Below, in pieces: positions 1-11,100 of a DNA stretch of 64,000 nucleotides (position 1 is its first letter; every line of letters begins with the position of its first letter). Made by a program: the position numbers and the translations under genes. Under the pieces are notes generated by a model. That model was not told the DNA's origin and ran no database searches. It saw only the letters and a list, made by a program, of their open reading frames with translations. The stretch comes from Roseateles oligotrophus (lineage in GTDB: Bacteria > Pseudomonadota > Gammaproteobacteria > Burkholderiales > Burkholderiaceae_C): the NCBI RefSeq assembly GCF_025717515.1, contig NZ_JAJIRN010000008.1, positions 248,001-312,000 on the forward strand, written 5' to 3'.

Positions 1-599
1 TCGACCTGGTCATGGGTGACGAACAAGGAAGTCACGCCGAGTTCACGGTGCAGTTTTTGTATCTCCAGCCTTGTGTGCGCGCGCAGCTTGGCGTCGAGAT
101 TGGAGAGTGGCTCGTCGAATAGAAAGACCTGCGGCTTGCGCACGATGGCGCGGCCCATTGCGACGCGCTGGCGCTGGCCGCCGGAGAGTTGGCGCGGCGT
201 GCGCTCGAGCAGCGCGCCCAGCTCGAGGATCTTGGCCGCCTTGTCGACGCGGGCCTTGATCTCGGCCTCGGGCACTTTTTTGATCTTCAGGCCATAAGCC
301 ATGTTCTCGAACACCGTCATATGCGGGTAAAGCGCATAGTTCTGGAACACCATCGCGATGTCGCGTTCGGCTGGCTCGATGTCGTTGACGACCCGCGCGC
401 CAATCGCGATCTCGCCGCCGGAGATTTCCTCCAGGCCGGCGACCATGCGCAGCAAGGTCGATTTGCCGCAGCCGGAAGGGCCGACGATGACGACGAACTC
501 GCCGTCGCGGATTTCGGCGTTGACGCCGTGGATCACCGCATTGGCCTTGGGGCCGTGGCCGTAGCGTTTGATGACGTTTCTGAGGGAGATGGAAGCCAT
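1..599 (-). CDS. ugpC: ABC transporter ATP-binding protein, UgpC/MalK type (3' part missing)
   Basis: Energises import of sn-glycerol-3-phosphate or a related polyol/sugar together with the three genes that precede it on the minus strand. The start ATG lies at 599 and about 199 codons are present before the window edge removes the C-terminus, including the expected regulatory OB-fold domain. Visible motifs are Walker [10 protein letters not shown] (about residues 40-48), Q-loop [10 protein letters not shown] (about 86), signature LSGGQRQR (about 137), Walker B FLFDEP and switch histidine VTHD near the edge. Length and motif spacing match the CUT1 family ATPases. Only 12 bases separate it from ugpE. 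Substrate is inferred from the UgpB-like binding protein; maltose-type or other CUT1 substrates cannot be excluded. Confidence 0.9.
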   Translation of the reverse strand, partial: MASISLRNVIKRYGHGPKANAVIHGVNAEIRDGEFVVIVGPSGCGKSTLLRMVAGLEEISGGEIAIGARVVNDIEPAERDIAMVFQNYALYPHMTVFENMAYGLKIKKVPEAEIKARVDKAAKILELGALLERTPRQLSGGQRQRVAMGRAIVRKPQVFLFDEPLSNLDAKLRAHTRLEIQKLHRELGVTSLFVTHDQV

Positions 600-611
600 G
601 TGTGTCTCTTC

Positions 612-1469
612 TTATTTTTCGGTATCGACCAAGCCTTTGACGAACCACTTCTGCATCAGCATCACGACCAGCGCGGGCGGGATCATCGCCAGCATCGCCG
701 TCGCCATGATGATGTTCCAGTCGTTGGCCGCGTCGCCGCCGCTGATCATGCGCTTGATGCCGATGACGACCGGGTACATATGCTCGTCGGTGGTGACCAA
801 GAGTGGCCACAGGTATTGGTTCCAGCCGTAAATGAACTGAATCACGAACAACGCAGCGATGCTGGTCGTCGACAGCGGCAGCAAGATGTCCTTGAAGAAG
901 CGCAGCGGCCCGGCGCCGTCCATGCGGGCGGCCTCCAGCAACTCATCCGGCACCGTCATGAAAAACTGCCGGAACAAAAAGGTCGCGGTGGCCGAGGCGA
1001 TCAGTGGCACGGTCAGGCCGGCGTAGCTGTTGAGCAGACCCAGGTCGGCCACCACCTGGTAGGTCGGGCCGATGCGTACCTCCACTGGCAGCATCAGCGT
1101 GACGAAGATGGCCCAGAAGAAGAAGGACTTGAAGGGGATGCGGAAGAACACGATCGCAAAGGCCGACAGCAGCGAGATCGAAATTTTGGCGATCGCAATC
1201 GTCAGCGCACTGACCAGGCTGACCCACATCATGCGGCCAACCGGTGCCGAAGAGCCCGAGCCCGAACCCTCGGCGTTGCCGAACAGCGCGGTCTTGTAGT
1301 TCTCGATCAGATGGCTGCCCGGCAGCATCGGCATCGGCGCTTGCACGATCGCGTCGGCCGTCTGCGTCGAGGCGACAAAGGTGATGTAGACCGGGAAGGC
1401 GACGATCAGCACCCCCAGGATCAAGATGACGTGGGAGACAAAGGTGAGGATGGGGCGGCGTTCAATCAT
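612..1469 (-). CDS. ugpE: ABC transporter permease UgpE
   Basis: Inner-membrane permease of 285 residues, the second of the two channel subunits of the importer. The chain shows a first membrane segment at about residues 10-32, further hydrophobic segments near 85-110, 118-140, 145-175 and a last one at about 250-275. The EAA loop reads EAARMDGAGPLRFF (about residues 180-193) and is where the ATPase docks. It lies 17 bases downstream of ugpA on the same strand and just upstream of ugpC, so all four genes are read as one operon in the order B-A-E-C. Length is typical of the family. Confidence 0.9.
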   Translation of the reverse strand: MIERRPILTFVSHVILILGVLIVAFPVYITFVASTQTADAIVQAPMPMLPGSHLIENYKTALFGNAEGSGSGSSAPVGRMMWVSLVSALTIAIAKISISLLSAFAIVFFRIPFKSFFFWAIFVTLMLPVEVRIGPTYQVVADLGLLNSYAGLTVPLIASATATFLFRQFFMTVPDELLEAARMDGAGPLRFFKDILLPLSTTSIAALFVIQFIYGWNQYLWPLLVTTDEHMYPVVIGIKRMISGGDAANDWNIIMATAMLAMIPPALVVMLMQKWFVKGLVDTEK

Positions 1470-1486
1470 GGCTCTGCTTCCTGCGC

Positions 1487-2374
1487 TCAGTATTGAACTT
1501 TTTTCTCGACATAACGGAACTGCACCACGGTCAGCGTGACCACGATGAACATCAGCACCACCGACTGCGCGGCCGAACCGCCCAGGTCCATCGCCTTGAA
1601 GCCGTCGTAATAGACCTTGTAGACCAAAATCGAGGTGTCTTTGCCCGGCCCGCCGTGGGTGGCCGCATCAATGATGCCGAAGGTGTCGAAGAAGGCGTAG
1701 ACGATGTTGATCACCAGCAAGAAGAAGGTGGTCGGCGAGAGCAGCGGGAAGATGATGGTCCAAAAGCGCCGCCAAGGCCCGGCGCCGTCGATCGCCGCGG
1801 CTTCGATCAAGGACTTGGGGATGGCCTGCAGGCCGGCCATGAAGAACAAGAAGTTGTAGGAGATCTGCTTCCACACCGCCGCCATCACGACCAGCGTCAT
1901 CGCATGGTCGGAATTGAGCAGATGGTTCCAGGGGATGCCCATTGCCGTCAGCCAATAGGACACCACGCCGATCGAGGGCGCGAACATGAACAACCACAGC
2001 ACGCCGGCAATCGCCGGCGCCACCGCATAGGGCCAGATCAGGAGCGTGCGATAGACGCCGGCCCGCTTGACCACGCGGTCGGCCATCACCGCCAGCAGCA
2101 AAGACAGCACCAGGCCATTGCCGGCCACCAGCAGCGAAAAAATCGCCGTGGTCTTGAACGATGCCAGATAGCCGGGGTCGGCAAAGAGCTGCTGGAAGTT
2201 CTCCAGCCCGACCCATTCGGTCGACAGACCGAAGGCATCCTGGCGTTGCAGCGACTGCAAAAGGGCTTGCGCCGCCGGCCAGAAGAAGAACACCGAGATG
2301 ACCAGCAACTGCGGCGTCAGCAGCAGCCAGGGCAGCCAGGAGGCCTTGAATTGAACGCGTTTTTCAACTGACAT
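1487..2374 (-). CDS. ugpA: ABC transporter permease UgpA
   Basis: Inner-membrane permease of 295 residues and partner of UgpE. A first hydrophobic segment at about residues 15-38 is followed by further segments characteristic of CUT1 permeases (six expected). The EAA loop [14 protein letters not shown] is present near residue 205, spaced normally from the C-terminus. It begins 18 bases after the ugpB stop and ends 17 bases before ugpE. The strongest argument for the ugp assignment is the complete four-gene set in the usual order; the sequence of the permease alone would not decide the substrate. Confidence 0.9.
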   Translation of the reverse strand: MSVEKRVQFKASWLPWLLLTPQLLVISVFFFWPAAQALLQSLQRQDAFGLSTEWVGLENFQQLFADPGYLASFKTTAIFSLLVAGNGLVLSLLLAVMADRVVKRAGVYRTLLIWPYAVAPAIAGVLWLFMFAPSIGVVSYWLTAMGIPWNHLLNSDHAMTLVVMAAVWKQISYNFLFFMAGLQAIPKSLIEAAAIDGAGPWRRFWTIIFPLLSPTTFFLLVINIVYAFFDTFGIIDAATHGGPGKDTSILVYKVYYDGFKAMDLGGSAAQSVVLMFIVVTLTVVQFRYVEKKVQY

Positions 2375-2392
2375 GGCTGCTGAGCTGTGAGC

Positions 2393-3718
2393 TTACTTGG
2401 CCGCGCCGGCGTTCGCTTTCTGGAAGCGCTCCAACTGCTCATTGCCGCGCTGCACCGCCGCGTCAAGCCCTTCCTTGGCGCTCTTCTTGCCGCCCCAGAC
2501 CTGTTCCATTTCCTCGTCGATGATGGTGCGCACCTGCACGAAGTTGCCCAGGCGGATGCCGCGCGATTTGTCGGTGGTCTTGCGGATCATCTGCGTCACG
2601 GCGACATCGGTGCCGGGGTTCTCTTTGTAGAAACCGCTCTTCTCGGTCAGCTCGAAGGCCGCCTTGGTGACCGGCAAATAGCCGGTGCGCTTGTGGCTGG
2701 CGGCCGCCACTTCGGGCTGGGCCAGATAGCTGAAGAAGGCCGCCACGCCCTTGTATTCGGGCGCCTTCTTGCCGGCCATCACCCACAGGCTGGCGCCGCC
2801 GATGACGGTGTTCTGCGGCGCGCCGGGCACATCCGGGTAGTAGGGCAGCGGCGCGATGCCGGACGCGAACTTGGCATTTTTCTTGATATTGGCGTACATG
2901 CCGGAGCTGCCGGTCATCATCGCGCATTCACCCGAGACAAAGGTCGCATCCGCCGCATTGCCGCGGCCCTTGTAAACCAGCAGGCCTTGCTTGCTCATAT
3001 TCGCCAGGTTCTCGATATGGCGCACATGCAGCGGCGTGTTGAAGGCCAGTCGCGTGTCCAGGCCGCCGAAGCCATTGTTCTTGCTCGCGTACTCGACGTT
3101 GTGCCAGGCCGAGAAGCTTTCCAGCTGCGTCCAGCTGACCCAGCTGGTGGTGAATGGGCATTTGTGGCCGCTGGCCTTGAGCTTGGCGGCGGCCAGCGCC
3201 ACCTCGGGCCAGGTGGCCGGTGGAGTCGTGACACCGGCGGCTTTCAGCGCGTCCTTGTTGAAGTGGAATACCGTCGTCGAGCTGTTGAAGGGCATGCTCA
3301 ACATCTGGCCATTGGGTGCCGTGTAATAGCCGGCCACCGCCGGTACATAGGCGCTTGCGTCAAACTTGGCTCCGCCCATTTTCATCACCTCGCCGACCGG
3401 CATGATCGCACCCTTGCTGGCCATCATGGTGGCGGTGCCGACCTCGAAGACCTGCAGGATATGCGGCGCATTGCCGGCCCGGAAGGCGGCGATCGCGGCC
3501 GTCATCGACTCGTCGTAACTGCCCTTGTAGCTGGGCATGATCTTGTAATCCTTCTGGCTGGCGTTGAATTCCTTGGCCAGATCGTTGACCCAGTCGCCCA
3601 GGCCGCCGCCCATCGAATGCCACCATTGGATTTCGGTCTGCGCCTGCGCTTGGGGAGACAAAGCTGCGAGCAGCAGGCTTAGGGCGGCAAGGTGTTTGGA
3701 TGTCATGGGGGCAGGCAC
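2393..3718 (-). CDS. ugpB: sn-glycerol-3-phosphate-type periplasmic binding protein UgpB
   Basis: Periplasmic receptor that delivers the substrate to UgpA/UgpE. The reading frame opens at 3718 (MPAPMTSKHL...), but the ATG at 3706 gives a better signal peptide start (MTSKHLAALSLLLAALSP, cleavage after AQAQA) and a 437-residue protein. The mature N-terminus TEIQWWHSMGG is characteristic of UgpB, followed by GSYDESMTAAIAAFRAG and HILQVFEVGTATMM, all recognisable from the family. It is the first gene of the operon and is separated by about 400 bases from the divergent gene at 4123. No ugpQ phosphodiesterase follows within the window. Glycerol-3-phosphate or glycerophosphodiester uptake is the likely role. 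Confidence 0.9.
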   Translation of the reverse strand: MPAPMTSKHLAALSLLLAALSPQAQAQTEIQWWHSMGGGLGDWVNDLAKEFNASQKDYKIMPSYKGSYDESMTAAIAAFRAGNAPHILQVFEVGTATMMASKGAIMPVGEVMKMGGAKFDASAYVPAVAGYYTAPNGQMLSMPFNSSTTVFHFNKDALKAAGVTTPPATWPEVALAAAKLKASGHKCPFTTSWVSWTQLESFSAWHNVEYASKNNGFGGLDTRLAFNTPLHVRHIENLANMSKQGLLVYKGRGNAADATFVSGECAMMTGSSGMYANIKKNAKFASGIAPLPYYPDVPGAPQNTVIGGASLWVMAGKKAPEYKGVAAFFSYLAQPEVAAASHKRTGYLPVTKAAFELTEKSGFYKENPGTDVAVTQMIRKTTDKSRGIRLGNFVQVRTIIDEEMEQVWGGKKSAKEGLDAAVQRGNEQLERFQKANAGAAK

Positions 3719-4122
3719 TCCGTATGAGGTCGGTTGAAACTAGAGGAAGGCGGCAAGCTTAGGCGGCGATTGTGACAGCGAGAACTGTTGTAAAAATACA
3801 GTCTTGACGGATTCGGCGCAAGGGCGGGTTTCCCCAAAATTGGGCAAGGTCTTCGTCGAGGCCGCCTTGGCATATTGCTGCGCTGCGGTAGGATCGGCGC
3901 CCAGGCTGCAGGGGTATTCCCTCGAGTCTGGACCAAATTGATGTTTTCAAGCGACTCAGCAAGGCAGGGCCACACCCGGCCGGCTTGTTCGGATCGCCCC
4001 AGCAAGCGCGGAGCCACAAGCTCAGCCGCGCAATTGCAAAATTCTCAGCCTTGTTGACCGGGTTCTTTGAATGAAGACTGGGTCAGCAGCCAACCATGGG
4101 CGCCCCAACGCGTCCGGCCGCC
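3719..4122. other. divergent intergenic region between ugpB and the FAD/Fe-S gene
   Basis: About 400 bases without a supported gene; it must hold the promoters of both divergent units. I see an imperfect palindrome CTGTTGTAAAAATACAG at 3785-3801 and a possible -35 (TTGACC) near 4056, but no convincing -10 at the right spacing and no clear Shine-Dalgarno before the plus-strand start. Short frames on both strands here have no family resemblance and no codon-usage support. Confidence 0.4.
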
Positions 4123-7100
4123 ATGAATGCTCCGCTCCCGCTGATGTCTCTTTCTTCCGCCATCGCTCAAGACCTGACCCTCGCTAAAAATGGAGGAGAT
4201 GCCGCCCCCCGCCTGCGCGAGATTCCCTATAACTACACGTCTTTTTCCGACCGCGAGATCGTCATCCGCTTGCTCGGCGCTCCGGCCTGGGAACTGCTGA
4301 ATCAGCTGCGCCAGGAGCGCCGCACCGGCCGCTCGGCGCGCATGTTGTACGAGGTGCTGGGTGATATCTGGGTGGTACAGCGCAACCCCTATTTGCAAGA
4401 CGATTTGCTGGACAACCCCAAGCGCCGCCGCCTGCTGATCGAAGCGCTGGAGCATCGCCTGCATGAGGTGGAGTTGCGGCGCGACCCGAGCACCGATGTG
4501 CTGCGTGATCAATCGGTCGGCGAGTTGCTGATCGCCGCGCGTGCCGCGATTACCCAGTTCGCCGCCCAGTTCGACGCGGTGGCCGAGCTGCGCCGGCGCA
4601 CGACCCGCCTGCTGGGCAAGACCACGGCCAAGGACAACATCAAGTTCGACGGCCTCTCGCGCGTGTCCCACGTGACCGACGCGACCGACTGGCGGGTCGA
4701 GTACCCGTTTGTCGTGCTGACCCCGGACACCGAGGTCGAAATGGCCAGCCTGGTCAAGGGCTGCATCGAGTTAGGCCTGACCATCATCCCGCGTGGCGGC
4801 GGCACCGGCTACACCGGCGGCGCCGTGCCGCTGGTCTGGAACAGCGCCGTCATCAACACCGAGAAGCTCGAAGCGCTGCGCGGCGTCGAGATGCTGACCC
4901 TGCCCGGCATGGACCGGGAGGTGGCGACGATCTGGAGCGAAGCCGGCGTGGTCACCCAGCGCGTCGCCGATCTGGCCGAGGCGCATGGCTTTGTGTTCGC
5001 CGTCGACCCGACCTCGGCCGAGGCGTCCTGCGTCGGTGGCAATGTGGCGATGAATGCCGGCGGCAAGAAGGCGGTGCTCTGGGGCACGGCGCTGGATAAC
5101 CTCGCATCCTGGCGCATGGTGACGCCCGACGCCAAATGGTTGGAGGTCACGCGGCTGAACCACAATATGGGCAAGATCCATGATGTGGAGACGGCCAGCT
5201 TCGAGCTGCGCTACTTCGATGCCTCGGGCGCCAAGCTCGAGCGCACCGAGCGCCTCGACATCCCCGGCAGCACCTTCCGCAAAGAGGGCCTGGGCAAGGA
5301 TGTCACCGACAAGTTCCTCGCCGGCCTGCCCGGCATCCAGAAAGAGGGCTGCGACGGCCTGATCACCAGCGCGCGCTGGGTCGTGCACAAGATGCCGGCA
5401 CATGTGCGCACGGTCTGCCTGGAGTTCTTCGGCAACCCCAAGGACTGCGTGCCGGCGATTGTCGACATCAAGGACTTCATGTTCGCCGAAGCCAAGCGCC
5501 CCGGCGGCGCGGTGCTCGCGGGCCTCGAACACCTGGATGACCGCTACCTGAAGGCGGTGGGTTACAGCACCAAGAGCAAGCGCGCCAATCTGGCCGGCGC
5601 GTCCTCCGGTGGTCTGCCCAAGATGGTCTTGGTCGGCGACATCGTCGGCGAGGATGCCGACGCGGTGGCGCGTGCGACCTCCGAAGTTGTACGGTTAGCG
5701 AATGGTCGCAACGGCGAAGGCTTTGTCGCCATCAGTGCCGATGCGCGCAAGAAATTCTGGCTCGACCGCAAGCGCACGGCGGCGATCTCCAAGCACACCA
5801 ATGCCTTCAAGGTGAACGAGGATGTGGTGATCCCGCTGCCGCGCATGGGCGAGTACACGCTGGGCATCGAGCGCATCAATATCGAGCTGAGCCTGCGCAA
5901 CAAGCTCGCCTTTGTGGCCGGCCTGAAGCAGCTGTTCACGCAGAGCAGCCTGCCGCTGGGCCGCAGCGATGATGCCGGTGATATCCCGAGCGCCGAGTTG
6001 CTGGGTGATCGGGTTCAGCAGGCGCTGGCGCTGCTGGACGAGGTCGGCGGGCAATGGCAGCTGTGGATGGATCAGCTCGACGCGGCCCAGCCCGAGGGCC
6101 CGAGCTTTTTCGATCAATTGCAAGACCATTCCCTGCGCGCGTCCTGGAAGACGCAGCTCCTCAAGCCGCTGCAGATCATCTTCAACGGTGGCGCCTTTGC
6201 GCCGATCCTGGATGAGTGCAAGCGCATCCACAAGGAGGTCTTGCGCGGCCGCGTCTGGGTGGCGCTGCATATGCATGCCGGCGACGGCAATGTGCACACC
6301 AACATCCCCGTCAACTCGGATAACTACGAGATGCTGCAGACGGCGCATGAGGCGGTCGGCCGCATCATGGTGCTGGCGCGCAGCCTCGACGGCGTGATCT
6401 CGGGCGAGCATGGCATCGGCATCACCAAGCTCGAGTTCATGCTGGACTCGGAGTTAGCGGGCTTCGCTGGCTACAAGGCCAAGGTCGACCCCGAGGGCAG
6501 GTTCAACAAGGGCAAGCTTTTGCGCGGCGGTGCCAGCCCTGCCGATCTGACCAATGCCTACACGCCGAGCTTCGGCCTGATGGGCCATGAGTCGCTGATC
6601 ATGCAGCAGAGTGATATCGGCGCGATCAGCGAGTCGATCAAGGATTGCCTGCGCTGCGGCAAGTGCAAACCGGTCTGCGCCACCCATGTGCCGCGTGCCA
6701 ATCTGCTCTATTCGCCGCGCAACAAGATCCTCGCCACCTCGCTCTTGGTCGAGGCGTTCCTGTATGAAGAGCAAACCCGGCGCGGCATCTCGATCAAGCA
6801 TTGGCAGGAGTTCGAGGATGTGGCCGACCATTGCACGGTCTGCCACAAATGCCTGAACCCTTGCCCGGTCAAGATCGACTTCGGCGAAGTGACGATGAAT
6901 ATGCGCAACCTCTTGCGCAAGATGGGGCAAAAGACCTGGCGGCCCGGCAACGCGGCGGCGATGTTCATGCTCAATGCCAGCAACCCGGAGACCATCAAGC
7001 TCGCCCGCGCCGCGATGGTCGGCGTCGGCTTCAAGGCGCAGCGTCTGGCGCACGATGTGTTGAAACGCTTTGCCAAGAAGCAGACGGCAGCACCCCGCGC

Positions 7101-8058
7101 CACGGTCGGCGCAGCACCCATCAAGGAGCAGGTGATTCACTTCATCAACAAAAAGCTGCCCGGTGGCCTGCCCAAGAAGACCGCCCGTGCGCTCTTGGAC
7201 ATCGAGGACAAGGACTACGTGCCCATCATCCGCAACCCGGCCGCGACGAATTCCGAGACCGAGGCGGTGTTCTATTTCCCCGGCTGCGGCTCGGAGAAGT
7301 TGTTCAGCCAGGTGGGCTTGGCGACGCAGGCGATGCTCTGGCATGCCGGCGTGCAGACCGTCTTGCCGCCGGGTTATCTGTGCTGCGGCTATCCGCAGCG
7401 TGGCTCGGGCCAGTTCGACAAGGCCGAAAAGATGATCACCGACAACCGGGTGCTCTTCCACCGTGTCGCCAACACGCTGAACTACCTGGATATCAAGACG
7501 GTGGTGGTCAGTTGCGGCACCTGCTACGACCAGTTGCAAGGCTATAAGTTCGAGGACATCTTCCCCGGCTGCCGCATCATCGACATCCATGAATACCTGC
7601 TCGAAAAAGGCATCACGCTGGGCAGTGACAAGAGCTATCTCTATCACGACCCCTGCCACACGCCGATGAAGCTGCAGGCGCCGATGTTGACCGTCAATGC
7701 GCTGGTCGGGCCGAATGTGGTCGAGAGCAAACGTTGCTGCGGCGAGAGCGGCACGCTGGGCGTGACAAGGCCGGACATCTCGACGCAGATCCGCTTCCGC
7801 AAGGAAGAAGAGCTGCTCAAGATGGAGGCCGAGTTGCGCGGCAGCGGCAAGGTCGCCGCGGCCGAAAACCTCAAAATCCTGACCAGCTGCCCGAGCTGTT
7901 TGCAAGGCCTGAGCCGTTACGGCAATGACCTCAACAACGGTCTGCTGGAGGCCGACTACATCGTCATCGAGATGGCCCGCCAAATCCTTGGTGAGAATTG
8001 GATGCCCGAGTACGTGGCCAAGGCCAATAGCGGCGGGATCGAACGGGTGCTGGTGTAA
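4123..8058 (+). CDS. DUF3683 / FAD-linked oxidase / Fe-S CCG-domain fusion, D-lactate dehydrogenase-like
   Basis: A 1311-residue oxidoreductase that combines what are often separate subunits (compare GlcD plus GlcF). In order: a DUF3683 N-terminus with [16 protein letters not shown]; a PCMH-type FAD domain (about 205-400, [13 protein letters not shown]); an FAD-oxidase C domain (to about 800, [11 protein letters not shown] and SGEHGIG); two 4Fe-4S motifs (about 842, [11 protein letters not shown]; about 905, [12 protein letters not shown]); and two CCG domains (about 1048 FPGCG with LCCGYP, and about 1190 HDPCH with RCCGESG). Oxidation of D-lactate or another 2-hydroxyacid with electrons passed to quinone is inferred from domain content. 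The frame also allows an ATG at 4096; 4123 (MNAPLP) was chosen because relatives begin this way. Neither has a clear Shine-Dalgarno. Confidence 0.9.
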   Translation: MNAPLPLMSLSSAIAQDLTLAKNGGDAAPRLREIPYNYTSFSDREIVIRLLGAPAWELLNQLRQERRTGRSARMLYEVLGDIWVVQRNPYLQDDLLDNPKRRRLLIEALEHRLHEVELRRDPSTDVLRDQSVGELLIAARAAITQFAAQFDAVAELRRRTTRLLGKTTAKDNIKFDGLSRVSHVTDATDWRVEYPFVVLTPDTEVEMASLVKGCIELGLTIIPRGGGTGYTGGAVPLVWNSAVINTEKLEALRGVEMLTLPGMDREVATIWSEAGVVTQRVADLAEAHGFVFAVDPTSAEASCVGGNVAMNAGGKKAVLWGTALDNLASWRMVTPDAKWLEVTRLNHNMGKIHDVETASFELRYFDASGAKLERTERLDIPGSTFRKEGLGKDVTDKFLAGLPGIQKEGCDGLITSARWVVHKMPAHVRTVCLEFFGNPKDCVPAIVDIKDFMFAEAKRPGGAVLAGLEHLDDRYLKAVGYSTKSKRANLAGASSGGLPKMVLVGDIVGEDADAVARATSEVVRLANGRNGEGFVAISADARKKFWLDRKRTAAISKHTNAFKVNEDVVIPLPRMGEYTLGIERINIELSLRNKLAFVAGLKQLFTQSSLPLGRSDDAGDIPSAELLGDRVQQALALLDEVGGQWQLWMDQLDAAQPEGPSFFDQLQDHSLRASWKTQLLKPLQIIFNGGAFAPILDECKRIHKEVLRGRVWVALHMHAGDGNVHTNIPVNSDNYEMLQTAHEAVGRIMVLARSLDGVISGEHGIGITKLEFMLDSELAGFAGYKAKVDPEGRFNKGKLLRGGASPADLTNAYTPSFGLMGHESLIMQQSDIGAISESIKDCLRCGKCKPVCATHVPRANLLYSPRNKILATSLLVEAFLYEEQTRRGISIKHWQEFEDVADHCTVCHKCLNPCPVKIDFGEVTMNMRNLLRKMGQKTWRPGNAAAMFMLNASNPETIKLARAAMVGVGFKAQRLAHDVLKRFAKKQTAAPRATVGAAPIKEQVIHFINKKLPGGLPKKTARALLDIEDKDYVPIIRNPAATNSETEAVFYFPGCGSEKLFSQVGLATQAMLWHAGVQTVLPPGYLCCGYPQRGSGQFDKAEKMITDNRVLFHRVANTLNYLDIKTVVVSCGTCYDQLQGYKFEDIFPGCRIIDIHEYLLEKGITLGSDKSYLYHDPCHTPMKLQAPMLTVNALVGPNVVESKRCCGESGTLGVTRPDISTQIRFRKEEELLKMEAELRGSGKVAAAENLKILTSCPSCLQGLSRYGNDLNNGLLEADYIVIEMARQILGENWMPEYVAKANSGGIERVLV

Positions 8059-8149
8059 AGAGCCTGTAAAGCGGTCAGTTCTCACGCGGCCAGGCGGCGG
8101 CCTGTGGTCGAATGGATGCTATTCCTAGAGTTTTGGGATCTGCGTTCGC

Positions 8150-11100
8150 GTGAAGAAATTCAACCCTCCGCTTGAACTGTTTGAAGGCAAGGACGTGGTG
8201 GCGGCCTTGCTGCAGGCCCTGCCGAGTCTGGCCGGCGACGCTAGGTTGGCCGCCCTATTGCAAATAGCCTGGTATCAGCGCCAATGCGACAGCGAGCGTG
8301 CGCTGGCTTGCGCGGCCGAGGCCGAGCTGCTGTTGGAGCAGGTCGAACTGGAGCTGATAGATCACCAACGCCTGCAGGCCCGCCTGACCTTGACGAGGGC
8401 GGAGATCGATTCACTGCGCGGCAAATCGGCCGCGGTCGAGCCCAAGGTGCTGGCCGTGCTGGCCGTGTTTGACAGCTGCGGCGATGCCATTGGCAGTGGC
8501 GATGCCAAGAGCCTGCTCGTTCTAATCTGCAGCGATGCAGGTGATTCGGCTCGGCGCGATGCCTGTTTGTCGCAATGCCTGGCAGACTACCGCCGCAGCG
8601 GAGATTCGGTCCGCATCAACTTTGCGCTTGCCCGGGGGTTGTTGTTTCAAGCCTTTCGCGATGCCAAGGCGACCCGGCTCAGCCTGGCGCAACAATTCGA
8701 TCTGGAGTCGGACCAAGGCCCGGTGGTGACGGCCGTCCTGGCCAGTGTGCGGGCGGTGGTGACCGGCTACACCGGTGAGCTGGGCGCCTCAATCAGTCAT
8801 TTTTTGCAGGCCTTCAACGCGGCCGAAGAGACCGGTCAACTGCGGCTGGCCATTCTGTCGGCCAGCAATGGTGCCGACTCCTTCGCTGGCCTGGGCGATC
8901 TCGACGCGGCGCTTGAATGGGACGAGCGCGCGTTGGTGCTGGCCCGTGGCTGCGGCTGGCCGGCGATGCTGGCAATGGCCCTGACCCAGACCGGCAACGT
9001 CTTGCGCCTGCTGGGCCGGCTGGAGGACGCCAAGCAGCATCAACTTGAAGCGCTGGAGGCGTTCGGCGGCTTGGGGGCCTCGAATACCTATGTGATGATT
9101 CTGCAGGGTCTGAGTGAGACTTTGCTGGACTTGAATCGGCCGGATGAGGCCCTGTTGCGCTTTACCGAGGCCGAGCAGGCGGCCAGCAAGCTGGCTGAGC
9201 CCATCGCCATATTGCGCAGTTGGCGCGGTCAGGCGAGCGCCTTGGCCAAGCTGGGGCGACCCTTGGAGGCCTTGCCAAAGATCGAGGCCGCCCTGCAGCA
9301 GGTAGAGGCGCAAGGCAATGTCGAGGAGCAGATCAAGATATTGCGGGTCTTGGCTCAGCTGCATTGTCAGCACCGCCTGCCGGCACCGGCCGGGATGCAG
9401 GCCGCGAGTGCGACCCTGCACTACTTGACTCTGGCGCAGCAGGCTGCGGCCAGCATCAGCGGCTTCTTGCCGCCGAGCGAATTGTTTGATGAGTTGGCGC
9501 AGGCCTATGCCTATGCTGGCGACTATCCGCAGGCTTATGAAAACGCCCGCGCGGCGGCAACGGCCCGCGACAGCGCTCGCAGCAAGGATGGCAGCAATCG
9601 TGCCATCGCCATGCAGGTGCGTCAGGACACCGCGCGCGCCTATGCTGCGGCCGAGCATCACCGGCTTCTCGCTCAAACCGAGGCCAGGCGAGCCGAGATG
9701 CTGCAAGCGACCAGCAACACGCTGGAGACGCTGGGCCAGGTTGGCCGCGAGATTACGGCGAGCTTGAATGCACAGGCCGTGTTCGCGTCCCTGCATCGCC
9801 ATGTAGTCAGCATGATGGATGCAACGTTTTTCGGTGTCTGCCTGTTTGACCCGGAGGCCGCAGTCCTCAAAATGGTCTTCGCGATGGAGGGTGAGCGGAT
9901 CGTGCCCGGCGCGACCCTGGCGCTGGACGATGCCAACTCGTCCTTCGCGCTCTGTGCCCGCGAACGGCGCGAGTTGCTGATCAATTTGGCGGAGCCTGAA
10001 CGCGGTTTCCCGGCGATTCCCGGGACCATGGAAAGCAACAGCCTTATGTACTACCCGCTGATGATTGGCGAGCGGCTTTTGGGGGTGATGTCGGTGCAAT
10101 CGCCACGCCCATTCGCGTATGGCGAGCGTGAAATTTTCATCATGCGGGCGCTCTGCGGTTACGGCGCCATTGCGCTGGATAACGCCCATGCTTACAGCCA
10201 GGTCGAAGCCGCGACGGCCGCCAAGGGGCAGTTCCTGGCCAATATGAGTCACGAGATCCGCACGCCCATGAATGCGGTCCTGGGCATGCTCAAGCTGCTG
10301 CAGGGCACCGATCTGAATCAGCGTCAGCTCGACTTCACGCAGAAGGCCTCCGGTGCGGCCAAATCGCTGCTGGGCCTGATCAATGACATCCTGGATTTCT
10401 CCAAGATGGACGCCGGCAAGATGACGCTGGACCCACAACCCTTTGCGCTCGATCAGCTGATGCGTGATCTGTCGACGATCGTGTCCACCAACGTCGGCAA
10501 GAAGCCGGTCGAGGTGATGTTCGATATCGATCCCCGAGTGCCGCCTATCTTGATCGGCGACGCCTTGCGGCTGCAGCAGGTGCTGATCAATTTGAGCGGC
10601 AATGCAATCAAGTTCACCGCGCAGGGTGAGGTGGTGGTGCGTATCGAGTTGGTGAGCCAAAGCGGTGCCGGTGTTCAGTTGCGCTTCGCCGTACGCGACA
10701 GCGGCATTGGCATTGCGCCGGAGAATCAAAAGAAGATTTTTGAAGGCTTCTCGCAGGCCGAGGTGTCAACCACCAGGCGCTTCGGTGGCACCGGACTGGG
10801 GCTGAATATTTCGCAGCGTCTGGTGGCGCTGATGGGTGGTGAGCTGGCGCTGGACAGCGTGCTCGGCAAGGGCAGCACCTTTCACTTCGCTCTGACCCTG
10901 CCGGTCGGCGAGGCAGGCGCCGCAAAGACCGGCGAGATGGGTGAGTTGTTGGGCGAAAGTCTGGACGAACAACTGACGGAACATTTGAGCGTGTTGGTGG
11001 TGGATGACAACGCCATCGCGCGCGAGTTGGTCCAGCATATGGCGCAGTCACTTGGCTGGAGCGCCGAGGCCGCCGCCGATGGGGCCGAGGCCTTGCAACT

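Noticed and set aside
3785-3801. LexA-like CTGTTGTAAAAATACAG palindrome upstream of ugpB
   Set aside because: The spacing between CTG and CAG is 11, one more than the LexA box of enteric bacteria, and neither neighbouring gene is an SOS gene.
6454-8085. 543-codon minus-strand frame inside the FAD/Fe-S gene
   Set aside because: Antisense shadow; the plus strand carries all cysteine and FAD motifs.
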